Shown here one piece after another: positions 15,721-25,136 of a stretch of DNA of 64,000 nt. Numbering within the stretch: position 1 is the first letter of the stretch; the number at the start of each line of letters is the position of its first letter. Below the pieces are notes generated by a model. That model was not told the DNA's origin and made no database searches. It saw nothing but the letters and a program-made list of their open reading frames with translations. The translations under genes were made by a program, and so were the position numbers. Source of the stretch: Salinibacillus aidingensis (GTDB lineage Bacteria; Bacillota; Bacilli; Bacillales; Alkalibacillaceae); assembly GCF_039522525.1 (NCBI RefSeq), contig NZ_BAAADO010000004.1, positions 1-64,000 on the forward strand, read 5' to 3'.

Positions 15721-17250
15721 TTGGAAAGAGAGCGTAAAGTATTAGCGGAAAGAGAACGAATCCATAAAGGTGGAAAAAGCCACGATAAATTGGAGAAAGC
15801 GGGAAAACGGTTTGTGCGGGATCGTCTGAAGCTTTATTTTGATGAGGAAAAGCCTTTTTACGAAACCGGACTGTTTGCCCAGGTGCTGAATGAGAAGCTC
15901 CCGGCAGATGGGGTTGTAACCGGAACAGGGAAGATGGATGATCGAATCGTTTATTTTATGGCCAGTGATTTTACCGTGAAAGCGGGATCAATGGGGAAGT
16001 ACCACAGTGAAAAAGTGCTGCGGATTCAGGAGGCTGCCATTCGCGGCAAGAGGCCTATTGTTTATATGATTGATTCTTCCGGTGGACGGATTGATGAAGC
16101 CGGTGGGTACCATGTTGAAAAATATTCAGGCGGGAAGATTTTCTATAATCATAGTATTCTATCAGGACGGGTGCCCCAGATTGCGGTGCTTTATGGTCCA
16201 TGTTTTGCCGGAACAGCCTATATGCCTGTCTTTTCCGATTTCACCATTATGGTCGATAAAATGGCCGGAATGGCGATTGCCTCCCCAAGGATGGTTCAAA
16301 TGGCGACGACGCAAAAGGTGGATATTGAGGAGCTGGGCGGGTCACATATGCACGCAACAAAGAGTGGATCGGCCGATTTTGTAGCAGAATCTGAAGAGCA
16401 TGCTGCTGAAATCGTGAAAAAGCTGATGACCTATTTGCCGGATCATTTTGATGCTGAACTCCCGGAATTTCCTGCCGCGGATCCGAAACTGGACCCAAAG
16501 GACATCGACAATCTTATTCCCCAGGAGCCAAACCGGGCCTATGATGTCCATAAACTCATTGATTCCATAGTAGATGCGGATAGTTTCTTAGAGGTGAAAA
16601 AGGATTATGCAAAGGAACTGGTTACAGGCTTTGCCCGGCTGAATGGGAAAACAGTCGGTATTGTAGCTAATCAGCCGATGCATAAAGGGGGAGCCATTTT
16701 TCCGGAATCCTCTGATAAAGGAGCCAAATTTGTATGGACGTGTGATGCCTATAACATTCCGCTCTTATATCTTTGCGACACACCAGGCTTTATGGTGGGG
16801 ACGAAGGTGGAACAGGAAGGCATTTTACGAAAGGGACGTAATTTTATCTTTGCCAGCTCCTGTGCTAATGTACCGAAACTGTGTGTGATCGTGCGGAAAG
16901 CCTATGGGGCAGGCATCTATGCCATGGCGGGCCCGGCCTATGAACCGGATACAACCATGGCTCTTCCGTCTGCTGAAATAGCCATCATGGGACCTGAAGC
17001 TGCGATCAATGCAGTCTATTACAATAAAATACAGGCGGTGGAGGATCCGAAAGAGCGGGCGGAATTAGTGAAAAAACTGCAGGAGGAATACCGGGAAGGC
17101 TATGATATTTTTAAGCTATCGGGTGAACTGGTTGTGGATGATTTAATAGTCCCAAGCGATTTACGTGAGGAGCTGATCAGCCGTTACGAAACCTTTGAAA
17201 ATAAAGATTTTAAACTGCCTGAGAGGAAACACTCCACGATGTTGAGTTAA
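15721..17250 (+). CDS. Biotin-dependent acyl-CoA carboxyltransferase, beta subunit
   Basis: This 509-residue carboxyltransferase of the propionyl-/methylcrotonyl-/geranyl-CoA carboxylase class moves CO2 from the biotin carrier to an acyl-CoA. The N-terminal half carries IDSSGGRIDEAGGYH and GPCFAGTAYMPVFSDF; the C-terminal half has CDTPGFMVGTKVEQEG and KAYGAGIYAMAGPAYEPD. TTG 15721 (AAAGGA ten bases before) is chosen over GTG 15712, whose ribosome site would be too close; the start is uncertain. The partner subunits are the carrier at 11418 and the biotin carboxylase at 20922. Sequence alone does not fix which acyl-CoA is used. Confidence 0.88.
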   Translation: MERERKVLAERERIHKGGKSHDKLEKAGKRFVRDRLKLYFDEEKPFYETGLFAQVLNEKLPADGVVTGTGKMDDRIVYFMASDFTVKAGSMGKYHSEKVLRIQEAAIRGKRPIVYMIDSSGGRIDEAGGYHVEKYSGGKIFYNHSILSGRVPQIAVLYGPCFAGTAYMPVFSDFTIMVDKMAGMAIASPRMVQMATTQKVDIEELGGSHMHATKSGSADFVAESEEHAAEIVKKLMTYLPDHFDAELPEFPAADPKLDPKDIDNLIPQEPNRAYDVHKLIDSIVDADSFLEVKKDYAKELVTGFARLNGKTVGIVANQPMHKGGAIFPESSDKGAKFVWTCDAYNIPLLYLCDTPGFMVGTKVEQEGILRKGRNFIFASSCANVPKLCVIVRKAYGAGIYAMAGPAYEPDTTMALPSAEIAIMGPEAAINAVYYNKIQAVEDPKERAELVKKLQEEYREGYDIFKLSGELVVDDLIVPSDLREELISRYETFENKDFKLPERKHSTMLS

Positions 17251-17288
17251 TCCTCACTTGTTTTAAATATCTAAAGGAGGGTGATGTT

Positions 17289-18812
17289 TTGGAAACGACT
17301 GTTGGCAGCTGGATTACGAAGCATGCAAAGGCTGACCCTGATCGAATGGCCCTTATTTCACACGAAAAAAGGTTTACCTATGAGGAGTTTAATCATCGGG
17401 TGAACCGTCTGGGTCATGCTTTAATCTCACTTGGCGTCCGAAAGGGGGATCGGGTGGATGCACTTCTATTTAACACAAACGAAATTCTGGAGTCGATGTT
17501 TGCCTGTGCAAAAATAGGGGCCATATTTGTCCCGATCAATTTTCGCCTAAGTGTGGAGGAGGTTCATTATATTGTTCAGGATTCCCGGCCGAATCACTTT
17601 ATTTATGATGAACGAATGAAGGCGCTGGTGGATCAATTGCGGGAGATGAAGTCCAGTATTTTAGAGTATGTTCACGTAGGCAATAATCCTCATGAGCTTG
17701 ATTGGCGTTATGAACAGCTCATTGTCAATGCGCCACAGACAGAGCCTGTTATCAACGTATGGACAGAGGATATCCATATGATGATGTATACCTCAGGAAC
17801 AACCGGTAAACCAAAAGGAGCGATGCTAAGCCACGGGAATACCCTGTGGAATGCGATTAACAGCATTCATGCCAGCCCTTTTGAGAAAAGTGATATTACC
17901 CTGTCCGCAGCACCTCTCTTTCATATCGGCGGCATGAGTGTTTTTACAACTCCTTTAATTTATAAGGGAGGAACCGTTATCCTGGATGACAGCTTTGATC
18001 CTGAGCGAACCCTGCAAAAAATACAGGAGGAAAACATCACAAGCCTCTTCTTAGTTCCTGCGATGTGGCAGGCGATCATGAATGTTGAGAACTTTGAAGA
18101 CTACGATATATCATCCCTGCGCTTCTGTGTATCCGGGGGAGCTCCTTGTCCGATCACAGTGATTACCTTTTTCCAGGATAGGGGTATTCCTTTTTATGAA
18201 GGATTTGGACTTACGGAAACGGCTCCGTTTGTCTCGATTCTTGATGAAAAAAATACCTTGCGAAAAAATGGCTCTGTAGGCAAAGAACCGATGCACACCC
18301 GTGTCCGTATCGTAAACGACTATAACCAGGATGTGGAGACAGGGGAAGTAGGAGAGTTAATTGTTAAAGGTCCAAACGTTATGGCCGGCTACTGGAATAA
18401 ACCAGAGGAGACAAGAAGGGTTCTGAAAAATGGCTGGTTTTATACAGGGGATTTGGCTAAATTTGATGAAGAAGGATTTATCTATATTGTGGACCGGAAA
18501 AAGGATATGATTATCACTGGAGGAGAAAATGTCTATCCCATTGAGGTTGAGCAGGCACTGTACCGTCATCCGAATATCCTGGAAACCGCGGTTGTCGGTT
18601 ATCCTGATGAAGAGTGGGGAGAATCGGTTAAAGCTGTGATCGCACTGAAGAACAGTGAAGAAACATTAACACTGCAGGATATCCATGACTTTTTAGAAGG
18701 AAAAATTGCCCGGTTTAAAATGCCGAGAAAAATCGAAATGGTTGAGGAACTGCCAAGAAATGCAACAGGTAAAGTGTTAAAAACCAAACTGAGACAAAAA
18801 AGTCATTCCTGA
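17289..18812 (+). CDS. Acyl-CoA synthetase (AMP-forming) 1
   Basis: This 507-residue ANL-superfamily ligase activates a free acid with ATP to the CoA thioester. The P-loop YTSGTTGKPKGA, the YEGFGLTETAP motif, the hinge YTGDLAKFDEEGF and the C-terminal lysine in RNATGKVLKTKL are all present. The start is TTG 17289 with AGGAGG upstream. It is the natural entry step for the pathway, turning the imported acid into the substrate of the dehydrogenases. Confidence 0.9.
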   Translation: METTVGSWITKHAKADPDRMALISHEKRFTYEEFNHRVNRLGHALISLGVRKGDRVDALLFNTNEILESMFACAKIGAIFVPINFRLSVEEVHYIVQDSRPNHFIYDERMKALVDQLREMKSSILEYVHVGNNPHELDWRYEQLIVNAPQTEPVINVWTEDIHMMMYTSGTTGKPKGAMLSHGNTLWNAINSIHASPFEKSDITLSAAPLFHIGGMSVFTTPLIYKGGTVILDDSFDPERTLQKIQEENITSLFLVPAMWQAIMNVENFEDYDISSLRFCVSGGAPCPITVITFFQDRGIPFYEGFGLTETAPFVSILDEKNTLRKNGSVGKEPMHTRVRIVNDYNQDVETGEVGELIVKGPNVMAGYWNKPEETRRVLKNGWFYTGDLAKFDEEGFIYIVDRKKDMIITGGENVYPIEVEQALYRHPNILETAVVGYPDEEWGESVKAVIALKNSEETLTLQDIHDFLEGKIARFKMPRKIEMVEELPRNATGKVLKTKLRQKSHS

Positions 18813-18834
18813 TTAGGAAGGGAGCGAGGAGCAA

Positions 18835-19275
18835 ATGTACGATAAATATTTTGAATATTTTGAAAAAGGTGAAACGTGGAAGTCCAGAGCGAGGACCATA
18901 ACGGAATCTGATCTCATCATGTTCAGTGCTTTGACCGGTGACTGGTATCCGCTTCATACCGACATAGAATACGCAAAAAAATCTCCTTTTAAACAGAGGA
19001 TTGCCCACGGAATGCTGGTCCTTTCTATTGGAACAGGACTCACCAAAATGGAGCCTGAGATTATTGTGGCGAATTATGGGATTGATCAGCTGCGGTTCAT
19101 TCAGCCTGTTTTTATTCATGACACCATCCATGTGGAATTAGAGGTTATGGATTTGAAAGATAAACAAAATGGTACCGGTGTTGTAACGGTGAAGCAGGCT
19201 ACTTATAAACAAACCGGTGACCAGGTGATTACAGGGATTTCCAAGGCGTTAGTGAAAAAAGAATCGGAAAACTAA
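18835..19275 (+). CDS. MaoC-like hydratase
   Basis: This 146-residue hot-dog-fold protein of the MaoC / (R)-specific enoyl-CoA hydratase group has the hydratase pattern ALTGDWYPLHTD with the catalytic Asp-His pair, followed by IAHGMLVLSIGTG. It would hydrate an enoyl-CoA with stereochemistry opposite to the crotonase encoded first in the operon. It sits 22 bases after ligase 1 and 13 bases before ligase 2. The substrate cannot be told from the sequence. Confidence 0.87.
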   Translation: MYDKYFEYFEKGETWKSRARTITESDLIMFSALTGDWYPLHTDIEYAKKSPFKQRIAHGMLVLSIGTGLTKMEPEIIVANYGIDQLRFIQPVFIHDTIHVELEVMDLKDKQNGTGVVTVKQATYKQTGDQVITGISKALVKKESEN

Positions 19276-19288
19276 GGGAGGAATGAGG

Positions 19289-20848
19289 ATGGAGAGTGTG
19301 GTAAGTCGAGTCGCTATTGGAGATATTATCCGGCGGAATGCAGGGAGGTTTCCGGATAAAAAGGCCATTATTGAGGGTGATAAGGAAATAACCTATCAGC
19401 AGCTGGATGAATTAACGAATCAGTTTGCCAACTATCTTCTTAATTCCGGGCATAAAAAAGGGGATAAGGTTCTGACGGTCTGCGGAAACCACTGGGAATA
19501 TGTAGTGATTTCCAATGGGATTGCCAAAGCAGGTCTTATCTGGGTGCCTATCAACCCGGCTATATCTAAAGAGGAAAAGCAATATATTATGAATCTAATC
19601 GAACCCAAATTGATTATTGGTGATGCTGTCCTGATGGAGCCGGCTCTCGATGTATATCAAGAGTATTGCTCAACCTTTTTAGCCGTACGGGGAATTTTTG
19701 CCGGTGCCCAGCCATTTTTGCCTGCAATAGAAGATGAGGCGAAAAAAGAACCAGCTATAGAGATTCAGGATCGGGATACCGCTCAAATTATGTTTACCAG
19801 TGGTACGACCGGCAATCCAAAGGGGGTCATGATCAGTCATTTAGCCGTTTATATTGCCAGCCTGGGAAACATTATTGAAAGTAATTTTAATGAAGATGAA
19901 GTCGTCTTAACGATGATGCCCCTTTTCCATTGTGCCCAGCACACGTTTACGATGTCCACCCTTCATCGTGGGGCCACAACCGTCATTATCAGTGGCTTTG
20001 AACCGGAGCTGCTGATGAAAACGATACAGGATCATAAAATTTCGAATATGTTTGCACTGCCCATGATGTATCGAATGATTCTGGATCACCCGAAAAAAAG
20101 TGAATATGATTTGAGTTCATTAAGAAGGTGCACGTATGCGATGGCGCCTATGGATAAACGTTCCCTGGAGAGGTGCATCAATGAAATCTGCCCTCAGTTC
20201 GCTCTGGGTACAGGGCAGACCGAAATGTATCCATCAACCATGGTGTTCAGACCGGAAGAACAACTAAGAAGATTCGGCTCTTATTGGGGTACGTCTTCCC
20301 TGATTAATGATACGGCTGTTATGGATGATGAGGGCAATCTTTTACCTGAAGGCGAAGTCGGCGAAATTGTTCACAGAGGGCCGAACGTCATGAATGGCTA
20401 TTACAAGAACGAAGAGGAAATGGAAAAAAGCCGGGCTTTCGGCTGGCATCATACAGGAGATTTGGGCTATTGGGATGAGGATCTGCAGCTGGTGTTTGTA
20501 GACCGGAAGAAAGACATCATTAAAACCGGCGGGGAAAATGTGCCATCGATTAAAGTGGAGAGTGTTTTACTGATGCATGAAGATATCGAAAATGCGGTTG
20601 CGGTCGGACTTCCGCATGAACATTGGTCCGAGGCTGTTACGGCATTTGTTGTAAGGAAGGAAGGAGCGGCCACCTCTTCCGATGATGTCATATCCTTCTG
20701 CAGGCAGCATTTAGGAGGCTTTCAGGTTCCAAAAGATGTTGTCTTTTTGGAGCAACTGCCGATGACATCAACAGGAAAAATTCAAAAACATATGCTCCGT
20801 CAGCAATATCAGAATCATTATCAAGTGACCAATGAACGATTTAAATGA
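19289..20848 (+). CDS. Acyl-CoA synthetase (AMP-forming) 2
   Basis: This 519-residue second AMP-forming ligase is only distantly similar to ligase 1. It carries FTSGTTGNPKGV, the hinge HTGDLGYWDEDLQ and a terminal TSTGKIQKHML. ATG 19289 has AAGGGAGG seven bases upstream; the ATG at 19283 sits almost on that site. Two different ligases suggest that the operon accepts more than one free acid, or that one ligase acts on a later intermediate. Its stop codon is the first triplet of a cre site. Confidence 0.88.
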   Translation: MESVVSRVAIGDIIRRNAGRFPDKKAIIEGDKEITYQQLDELTNQFANYLLNSGHKKGDKVLTVCGNHWEYVVISNGIAKAGLIWVPINPAISKEEKQYIMNLIEPKLIIGDAVLMEPALDVYQEYCSTFLAVRGIFAGAQPFLPAIEDEAKKEPAIEIQDRDTAQIMFTSGTTGNPKGVMISHLAVYIASLGNIIESNFNEDEVVLTMMPLFHCAQHTFTMSTLHRGATTVIISGFEPELLMKTIQDHKISNMFALPMMYRMILDHPKKSEYDLSSLRRCTYAMAPMDKRSLERCINEICPQFALGTGQTEMYPSTMVFRPEEQLRRFGSYWGTSSLINDTAVMDDEGNLLPEGEVGEIVHRGPNVMNGYYKNEEEMEKSRAFGWHHTGDLGYWDEDLQLVFVDRKKDIIKTGGENVPSIKVESVLLMHEDIENAVAVGLPHEHWSEAVTAFVVRKEGAATSSDDVISFCRQHLGGFQVPKDVVFLEQLPMTSTGKIQKHMLRQQYQNHYQVTNERFK

Positions 20849-20859
20849 AAGCGTTAACA
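20846..20859. promoter_or_regulatory. cre site (CcpA), perfect consensus match
   Basis: TGAAAGCGTTAACA fits TGWAANCGNTNWCA at every fixed position. It begins on the stop codon of ligase 2 and lies 63 bases upstream of the biotin carboxylase, so CcpA could act as a roadblock within the operon or on a local promoter. Confidence 0.65.
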
Positions 20860-20921
20860 TATTGTGATAGAGTATAGAATAGAGATAGAAACAGTTAGTT
20901 CAGACAAAAGGAGGAACCGGT

Positions 20922-22277
20922 TTGTTTACGAAAATTTTAATCGCTAATCGTGGAGAAATTGCAGCCAGAGTCATTCGAACGTGTAAAAGAATGGGAATCC
21001 AAACCGTCGCCATTTATTCCGAGGCAGATGCAGACAGTCCACATGTGAAAATGGCGGATGAGTCGTATCTGGCTGGGGGCAATCAGGTCCAGGAAAGCTA
21101 CTTAAATATGGACCGGATTTTTGAAATGATTCATGAAAGCGGCGCCGAGGCGGTACATCCCGGCTATGGATTGATGTCCGAAAATCCGGATTTTGCTAAA
21201 CGGTGTCAGGAGGAGGGGATTGTTTTTATTGGCCCATCCCCTGATGTGATTGCCAGGATGGGAAGTAAAATTGAGGCGAGAAAAACGATGAAAGAGGCAG
21301 GTGTTCCCGTCGTACCCGGGATTCAATACCCGCTCGAGGATGGGGATGAGGCTGCCCGTGTGGCGAGTGAAATTGGCTACCCTGTTATGTTAAAGGCTTC
21401 TTCAGGTGGTGGCGGAATTGGTATGCAGCTTGCCCATAATGACGAAGAAGTGAAAAAAGCGTTCGAGGGAAATCAGAAGCGTGCGCAGACCTTCTTTGGA
21501 GACGGGGCAATGTATGTGGAAAAATCGATTCCGAACCCCCGTCATATAGAGATTCAGGTTTTAGCTGATCAGGCAGGAGAAACCGTTTATTTATGGGAAC
21601 GGGAATGCTCCATTCAGCGACGGCATCAAAAGGTTGTCGAGGAGGCGCCTTCTCCATTTCTCGATGAAGCGACGAGAGAAAGGATGGGAATGGCGGCTGT
21701 CAAGGCGGCAAAATCTATTGGATATTGTAATGCCGGTACGATTGAGTTTTTAGTCGATGAGGATAAGAATTTTTATTTCCTGGAGATGAATACACGTCTT
21801 CAGGTGGAGCATCCGGTCACAGAAGAGATTACAGGCATTGATCTGGTGGAGGAGCAAATAAGGATTGCCAGTGGCGAGGCTCTAAGGCTTGAGCAGTCCG
21901 AGATAAAAAGGGAAGGGCATGCGATCGAGGTTAGAATTTATGCGGAGGATCCAAAGACCTTTTTCCCTTCCCCAGGGCAAATCACCCAACTGGACTATCC
22001 GGAAGGGGAACATATCCGTCATGAATTAGCCGTCCATTCTGAGTCCAAGGTTACTCCTTTTTATGATCCGATGATTGCAAAATTAATTGTAACAGGGCAG
22101 GATCGAAATGAAGGCATTGAAAGATTAGGAGATGTACTGGAGAACTATAAAGTAGAAGGAATTAAAACGAACATTCCGATGCTAAGGAAAGTGATTCAGC
22201 ACCCAGCTTTTCAGGAAGGGAAAACAACCACAGATTTTGTCGAAAAATATTTGCAGGGAGAGCATGCGAAATCATAA
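20922..22277 (+). CDS. Biotin carboxylase subunit of an acyl-CoA carboxylase
   Basis: This 451-residue ATP-grasp enzyme carboxylates carrier-bound biotin. Landmarks are the N-terminal ILIANRGEIAARV, the glycine-rich KASSGGGGIGMQ, the ERECSIQRRHQKVVEEAPSP segment and the metal-binding FLEMNTRLQVEHPVTE. There is no fused biotinyl domain; the carrier is the separate gene at 11418. The start is TTG 20922 with AAAGGAGG upstream. A 73-base gap holding a cre site separates it from ligase 2. Fatty-acid AccC is similar, but the operon context argues for the catabolic carboxylase. A strong terminator follows. Confidence 0.9.
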   Translation: MFTKILIANRGEIAARVIRTCKRMGIQTVAIYSEADADSPHVKMADESYLAGGNQVQESYLNMDRIFEMIHESGAEAVHPGYGLMSENPDFAKRCQEEGIVFIGPSPDVIARMGSKIEARKTMKEAGVPVVPGIQYPLEDGDEAARVASEIGYPVMLKASSGGGGIGMQLAHNDEEVKKAFEGNQKRAQTFFGDGAMYVEKSIPNPRHIEIQVLADQAGETVYLWERECSIQRRHQKVVEEAPSPFLDEATRERMGMAAVKAAKSIGYCNAGTIEFLVDEDKNFYFLEMNTRLQVEHPVTEEITGIDLVEEQIRIASGEALRLEQSEIKREGHAIEVRIYAEDPKTFFPSPGQITQLDYPEGEHIRHELAVHSESKVTPFYDPMIAKLIVTGQDRNEGIERLGDVLENYKVEGIKTNIPMLRKVIQHPAFQEGKTTTDFVEKYLQGEHAKS

Positions 22278-22316
22278 AATTTGAAGATTTGATGTGACAC
22301 TTACGGTTATAACGTC

Positions 22317-22359
22317 AGCATCTGATCTGGAGGTCCTGATCCAGGTCAGATGCTTTTTT
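22317..22359 (+). terminator. Terminator of the acyl-CoA operon
   Basis: AGCATCTGATCTGG pairs with CCAGGTCAGATGCT (one mismatch) around a short loop and is followed by six Ts. Confidence 0.85.
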
Positions 22360-22433
22360 ATAGTATGGAAATTAAAAGAATAAAACAGGAATCTTCAGGA
22401 AAACGTAAGCGAAAAAAGGAGTACCATCTGCAT

Positions 22434-22892
22434 ATGCTTTCATGGATGATTCGTATAGGGCTGCTGGTGATTTCTTTTGTTTCATTGTTGTTTTATCCAG
22501 CAAAGGCCCTTCATAAATATTTTCCTGTCTCTTTATTTACGTCCGGCCTTGTTTTAATCATGTGCTCGCTCTCATTTCGATATAAGTTCTGGATGGTAAG
22601 TGGCAGTATTTTTAAGCGTCTGGCTAATGATTTAACCTTTGTGTTCGGCCCTTTTTTCGCCGGCACATTATGGACTTTCCATTTGACTTTTGGGAAGTTC
22701 TGGCGTTATGTGACCGTAAATGCCGCCCTGAGCATCGGGGTGTCCTTTCTGGTAAATCCGCTGCTTCAAAGATATAATGTATACAAATTTGTAAATTTTA
22801 ACTCAGCCTATTTGTTTTTAACCTATATGGGCTATGCGCTCGTTATTTATCCTTATCAGCTGCTGATTAAGGATAGGAAGAAAAAGGCTTAG
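22434..22892 (+). CDS. Hypothetical membrane protein
   Basis: I do not recognise this 152-residue protein. It has four hydrophobic segments: WMIRIGLLVISFVSLLF, VSLFTSGLVLIMCSL, FGPFFAGTLWTFHLTFG and a last one ending LFLTYMGYALVIYPYQLL, with a basic C-tail. ATG 22434 follows AAAAAAGGAG at a slightly long distance. The longer in-frame starts at 22350 or 22365 fall in or beside the terminator. It converges with moaB, six bases away. Confidence 0.55.
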   Translation: MLSWMIRIGLLVISFVSLLFYPAKALHKYFPVSLFTSGLVLIMCSLSFRYKFWMVSGSIFKRLANDLTFVFGPFFAGTLWTFHLTFGKFWRYVTVNAALSIGVSFLVNPLLQRYNVYKFVNFNSAYLFLTYMGYALVIYPYQLLIKDRKKKA

Positions 22893-22898
22893 GCATTC

Positions 22899-23411
22899 CT
22901 ATAACTGTTTTTCGATTTCATGCCGAACATGAGTGATTTCCGGCAGAATCAGGTCCTTCATCGCCAGCTTCACTGCACCTGATGAACCTGGCATGGAGAA
23001 GACGGCTGTGTTCTGATAGATTCCCCCAATCGCTCGGCTTAAAATGGCCGCGGAGCCAATGTCCTTCTGATAGCTCAGCATGCGGAAAAGCTCTCCAAAG
23101 CCTGGCATTTCCTTGTCCAGTAGATCCCGAACGGCTTCATAGGTTGTATCACGGGCTGAGATGCCTGTTCCTCCATTTAGCAGAAGGGTGTGGACATCCT
23201 CGCGTCTGGCTAAGTCCCGGATTGTGTCCTGGATGGAGGAGTAGTCATCCTTTAAAATCTGATAATCCACCCATTTATGCTGATTTTCCTCAAGTAAATC
23301 TTTTATGAGTTTCCCACTATTGTCCGTTTCTTCTGTTCTCGTATCTGAAACTGTAATAATCGCACATTGGACATTCTCAGGGGATGACTTGCGGTGATCG
23401 TGTACGCCCAT
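22899..23411 (-). CDS. moaB: Molybdenum cofactor biosynthesis protein MoaB
   Basis: This 170-residue protein of the MoaB/MogA family adenylylates molybdopterin before metal insertion. The signature LLLNGGTGISARDTTYE and the MPGSSGAVKLAM loop are clear. I place the start at ATG 23411 with GAGGAGG upstream; the longer frame to 23759 runs through a repeat element and the divergent moeA start. It is transcribed away from moeA, and together they supply the last steps of cofactor assembly. Confidence 0.93.
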   Translation of the reverse strand: MGVHDHRKSSPENVQCAIITVSDTRTEETDNSGKLIKDLLEENQHKWVDYQILKDDYSSIQDTIRDLARREDVHTLLLNGGTGISARDTTYEAVRDLLDKEMPGFGELFRMLSYQKDIGSAAILSRAIGGIYQNTAVFSMPGSSGAVKLAMKDLILPEITHVRHEIEKQL

Positions 23412-23447
23412 TTCGTATTCCTCCTCATTTTCATTTTGTATACACAG

Positions 23448-23504
23448 TTTATCACGCATGAACTGGCCGTAATACCCCCACTGATGGAAGTTCCGCTTTT
23501 TTAT
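23448..23504 (+). repeat. Element B copy 1 (internally deleted, 57 bp)
   Basis: It has the left end TTTATCACGCATGAACTGG and the right end CTGATGGAAGTT of the B family. The middle 100 bases are missing, joined at the shared CCCCCACT. It lies between moaB and moeA. Confidence 0.85.
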
Positions 23505-23623
23505 ACAAGGCTGTTCTTTAAAAGCATGGAGAATGATAAACTGGTTTAGGAAGACGTATAATGAAACAAAGGGATAGTGCTGAAGTAAAATTCTAGAATC
23601 TGCAGATAGAAAGGGAGAGTTTG

Positions 23624-24883
23624 ATGAGCGATAATGAGCAATTTTCAAGATTTCGACGCAAGGCAGTGAAAGTAGAGGATGCCCTTGAATCGATTCTTTC
23701 TTACATACCAAAAGCGAAACATGAACAACTCCCGTTGGATCAGGCACTGGGATCCACACTTTCTGAGGATGTGAAGGCTCCTCATCCGATCCCCCATTTC
23801 CGTCGTTCAGGCTACGATGGCTATGCAGTCATTTCTCAAGACTTAAAGGACGCCTCGAAGGAACGACCGGTCTATTTAAAGCTGGTAGATGATATTCCTT
23901 GCGGGGAAGTGCCGGGTAAAAAGCTCGAAAGCGGCCAGACCGCAAGAATTATGACAGGTGCGATGGCTCCGGATGAGTCGGACAGTGTGATTATGCTGGA
24001 AGCGACAGAGCAGGAGGAGCGGGATGACGGAACCTATGTAAAATTCACCAAGCCGATTCCATCGGTAAAAAATATTACATCCATTGGTGAAGAAACGTCA
24101 GAAGGAGAGGTTCTTTTACGAGAAGGGACGACGATAAACCCCGGGGCAATGGCGGTATTATCCTCCTTAGGCTATGTACAGGTTCCCGTTTACAAAAAGC
24201 CAAAAATTGCGGTACTATCGACCGGTACAGAGCTCCTGGAGGTTGATGAGCCTCTAGAGCCGGGGAAGATCCGGAACAGCAATACGTACATGCTCGCCGG
24301 ACAAATTCAGGCCAATGGCGGAGAGCCTGTACTAATTGGTAAGTTTCCTGATGAAGTAGGCCCGGCAAAGGCGAAAATTCAGTCCCTATTAGAGGATCCT
24401 GAAATAGACGTGATTGTGACTACAGGCGGTGTGTCCGTCGGGGATTACGATATTATGACCGATATTTTCTTGAATTGGGAAGGAAAAACCCTGTTTAACA
24501 AGGTTCAAATGAGACCGGGAAGTGTGACAACAGCCGGAGTCTTTAAGGATAAGCTTATGTTCGGACTCTCCGGCAATCCGGGAGCCTGTTATGTAGGATT
24601 TGAACTCTTTGTAAAACCGGCGATCGAACGTTTAAGCGGAAGAGAAGCAGGTCACGTAAAGAAAACGGCCTTTTTGGAGCAGGATTATACGAAGCTCAAT
24701 GCCTTCCCCCGCTTTGTAAGAGGCTATTTTGATGAAAAGGACGGTCAGCTCTGGGCGCATCCGGTCGGCCTCGACATGTCCAGTGCGCTTCTGTCCATGA
24801 AGGATACGAATGCCCTGATCGTCATCCCTCCAACCAAAACAGGGTTAAAAGCCGGCGATCAAGTAGATGTAATTCCAGTATAA
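23624..24883 (+). CDS. moeA: Molybdopterin molybdenumtransferase MoeA
   Basis: This 419-residue enzyme inserts molybdate into adenylylated molybdopterin. It shows the N-terminal PIPHFRRSGYDGYAV, the MTGAMAP loop, the MogA-like TTGGVSVGDYD and the GLSGNPGACYVGFE motif, with the small C-terminal domain complete. ATG 23624 has AAGGGAGAG upstream. It is divergent from moaB across a short region holding a deleted B element. No molybdoenzyme gene is in the window other than a MOSC-domain protein at 54553. Confidence 0.95.
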   Translation: MSDNEQFSRFRRKAVKVEDALESILSYIPKAKHEQLPLDQALGSTLSEDVKAPHPIPHFRRSGYDGYAVISQDLKDASKERPVYLKLVDDIPCGEVPGKKLESGQTARIMTGAMAPDESDSVIMLEATEQEERDDGTYVKFTKPIPSVKNITSIGEETSEGEVLLREGTTINPGAMAVLSSLGYVQVPVYKKPKIAVLSTGTELLEVDEPLEPGKIRNSNTYMLAGQIQANGGEPVLIGKFPDEVGPAKAKIQSLLEDPEIDVIVTTGGVSVGDYDIMTDIFLNWEGKTLFNKVQMRPGSVTTAGVFKDKLMFGLSGNPGACYVGFELFVKPAIERLSGREAGHVKKTAFLEQDYTKLNAFPRFVRGYFDEKDGQLWAHPVGLDMSSALLSMKDTNALIVIPPTKTGLKAGDQVDVIPV

Positions 24884-24892
24884 AAATGTAAA

Positions 24893-25012
24893 GAAAAGCG
24901 GAGGCGACCGTTCAGGCCAGACGGCATAAGCAGAATCTCCGGAGTGGCCGTACTTTGGCCATGGAGGGGATTCTGCTTATATCCGCTTGGGCCTGGGAGC
25001 CGCAGCTGGACA
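24893..25012 (+). repeat. Element A copy 1
   Basis: This about 120-bp unit starts GAAAAGCGGAGGCGACCG and ends AGCCGCAGCTGGACA. It has an internal hairpin built on CATAAGCAGAAT and ATTCTGCTTAT. It is the first of three copies in a row after moeA. Confidence 0.85.
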
Positions 25013-25014
25013 AC

Positions 25015-25134
25015 GAAAAGCGGAGGCGACTGCTCAGGTCATGCGGGATAAGACGAAGACATGGAGTGGCATGGTTTTCGCCACGTATTGGCTTTGGCTT
25101 ATATCCGCCTTGACCTAGGAGCCGTAGCTGGACA
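25015..25134 (+). repeat. Element A copy 2
   Basis: It has the same ends as copy 1 with a diverged middle; the paired arms (GGGATAAG and CTTATATCC) are changed but still roughly complementary. Confidence 0.85.
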
Positions 25135-25136
25135 AA

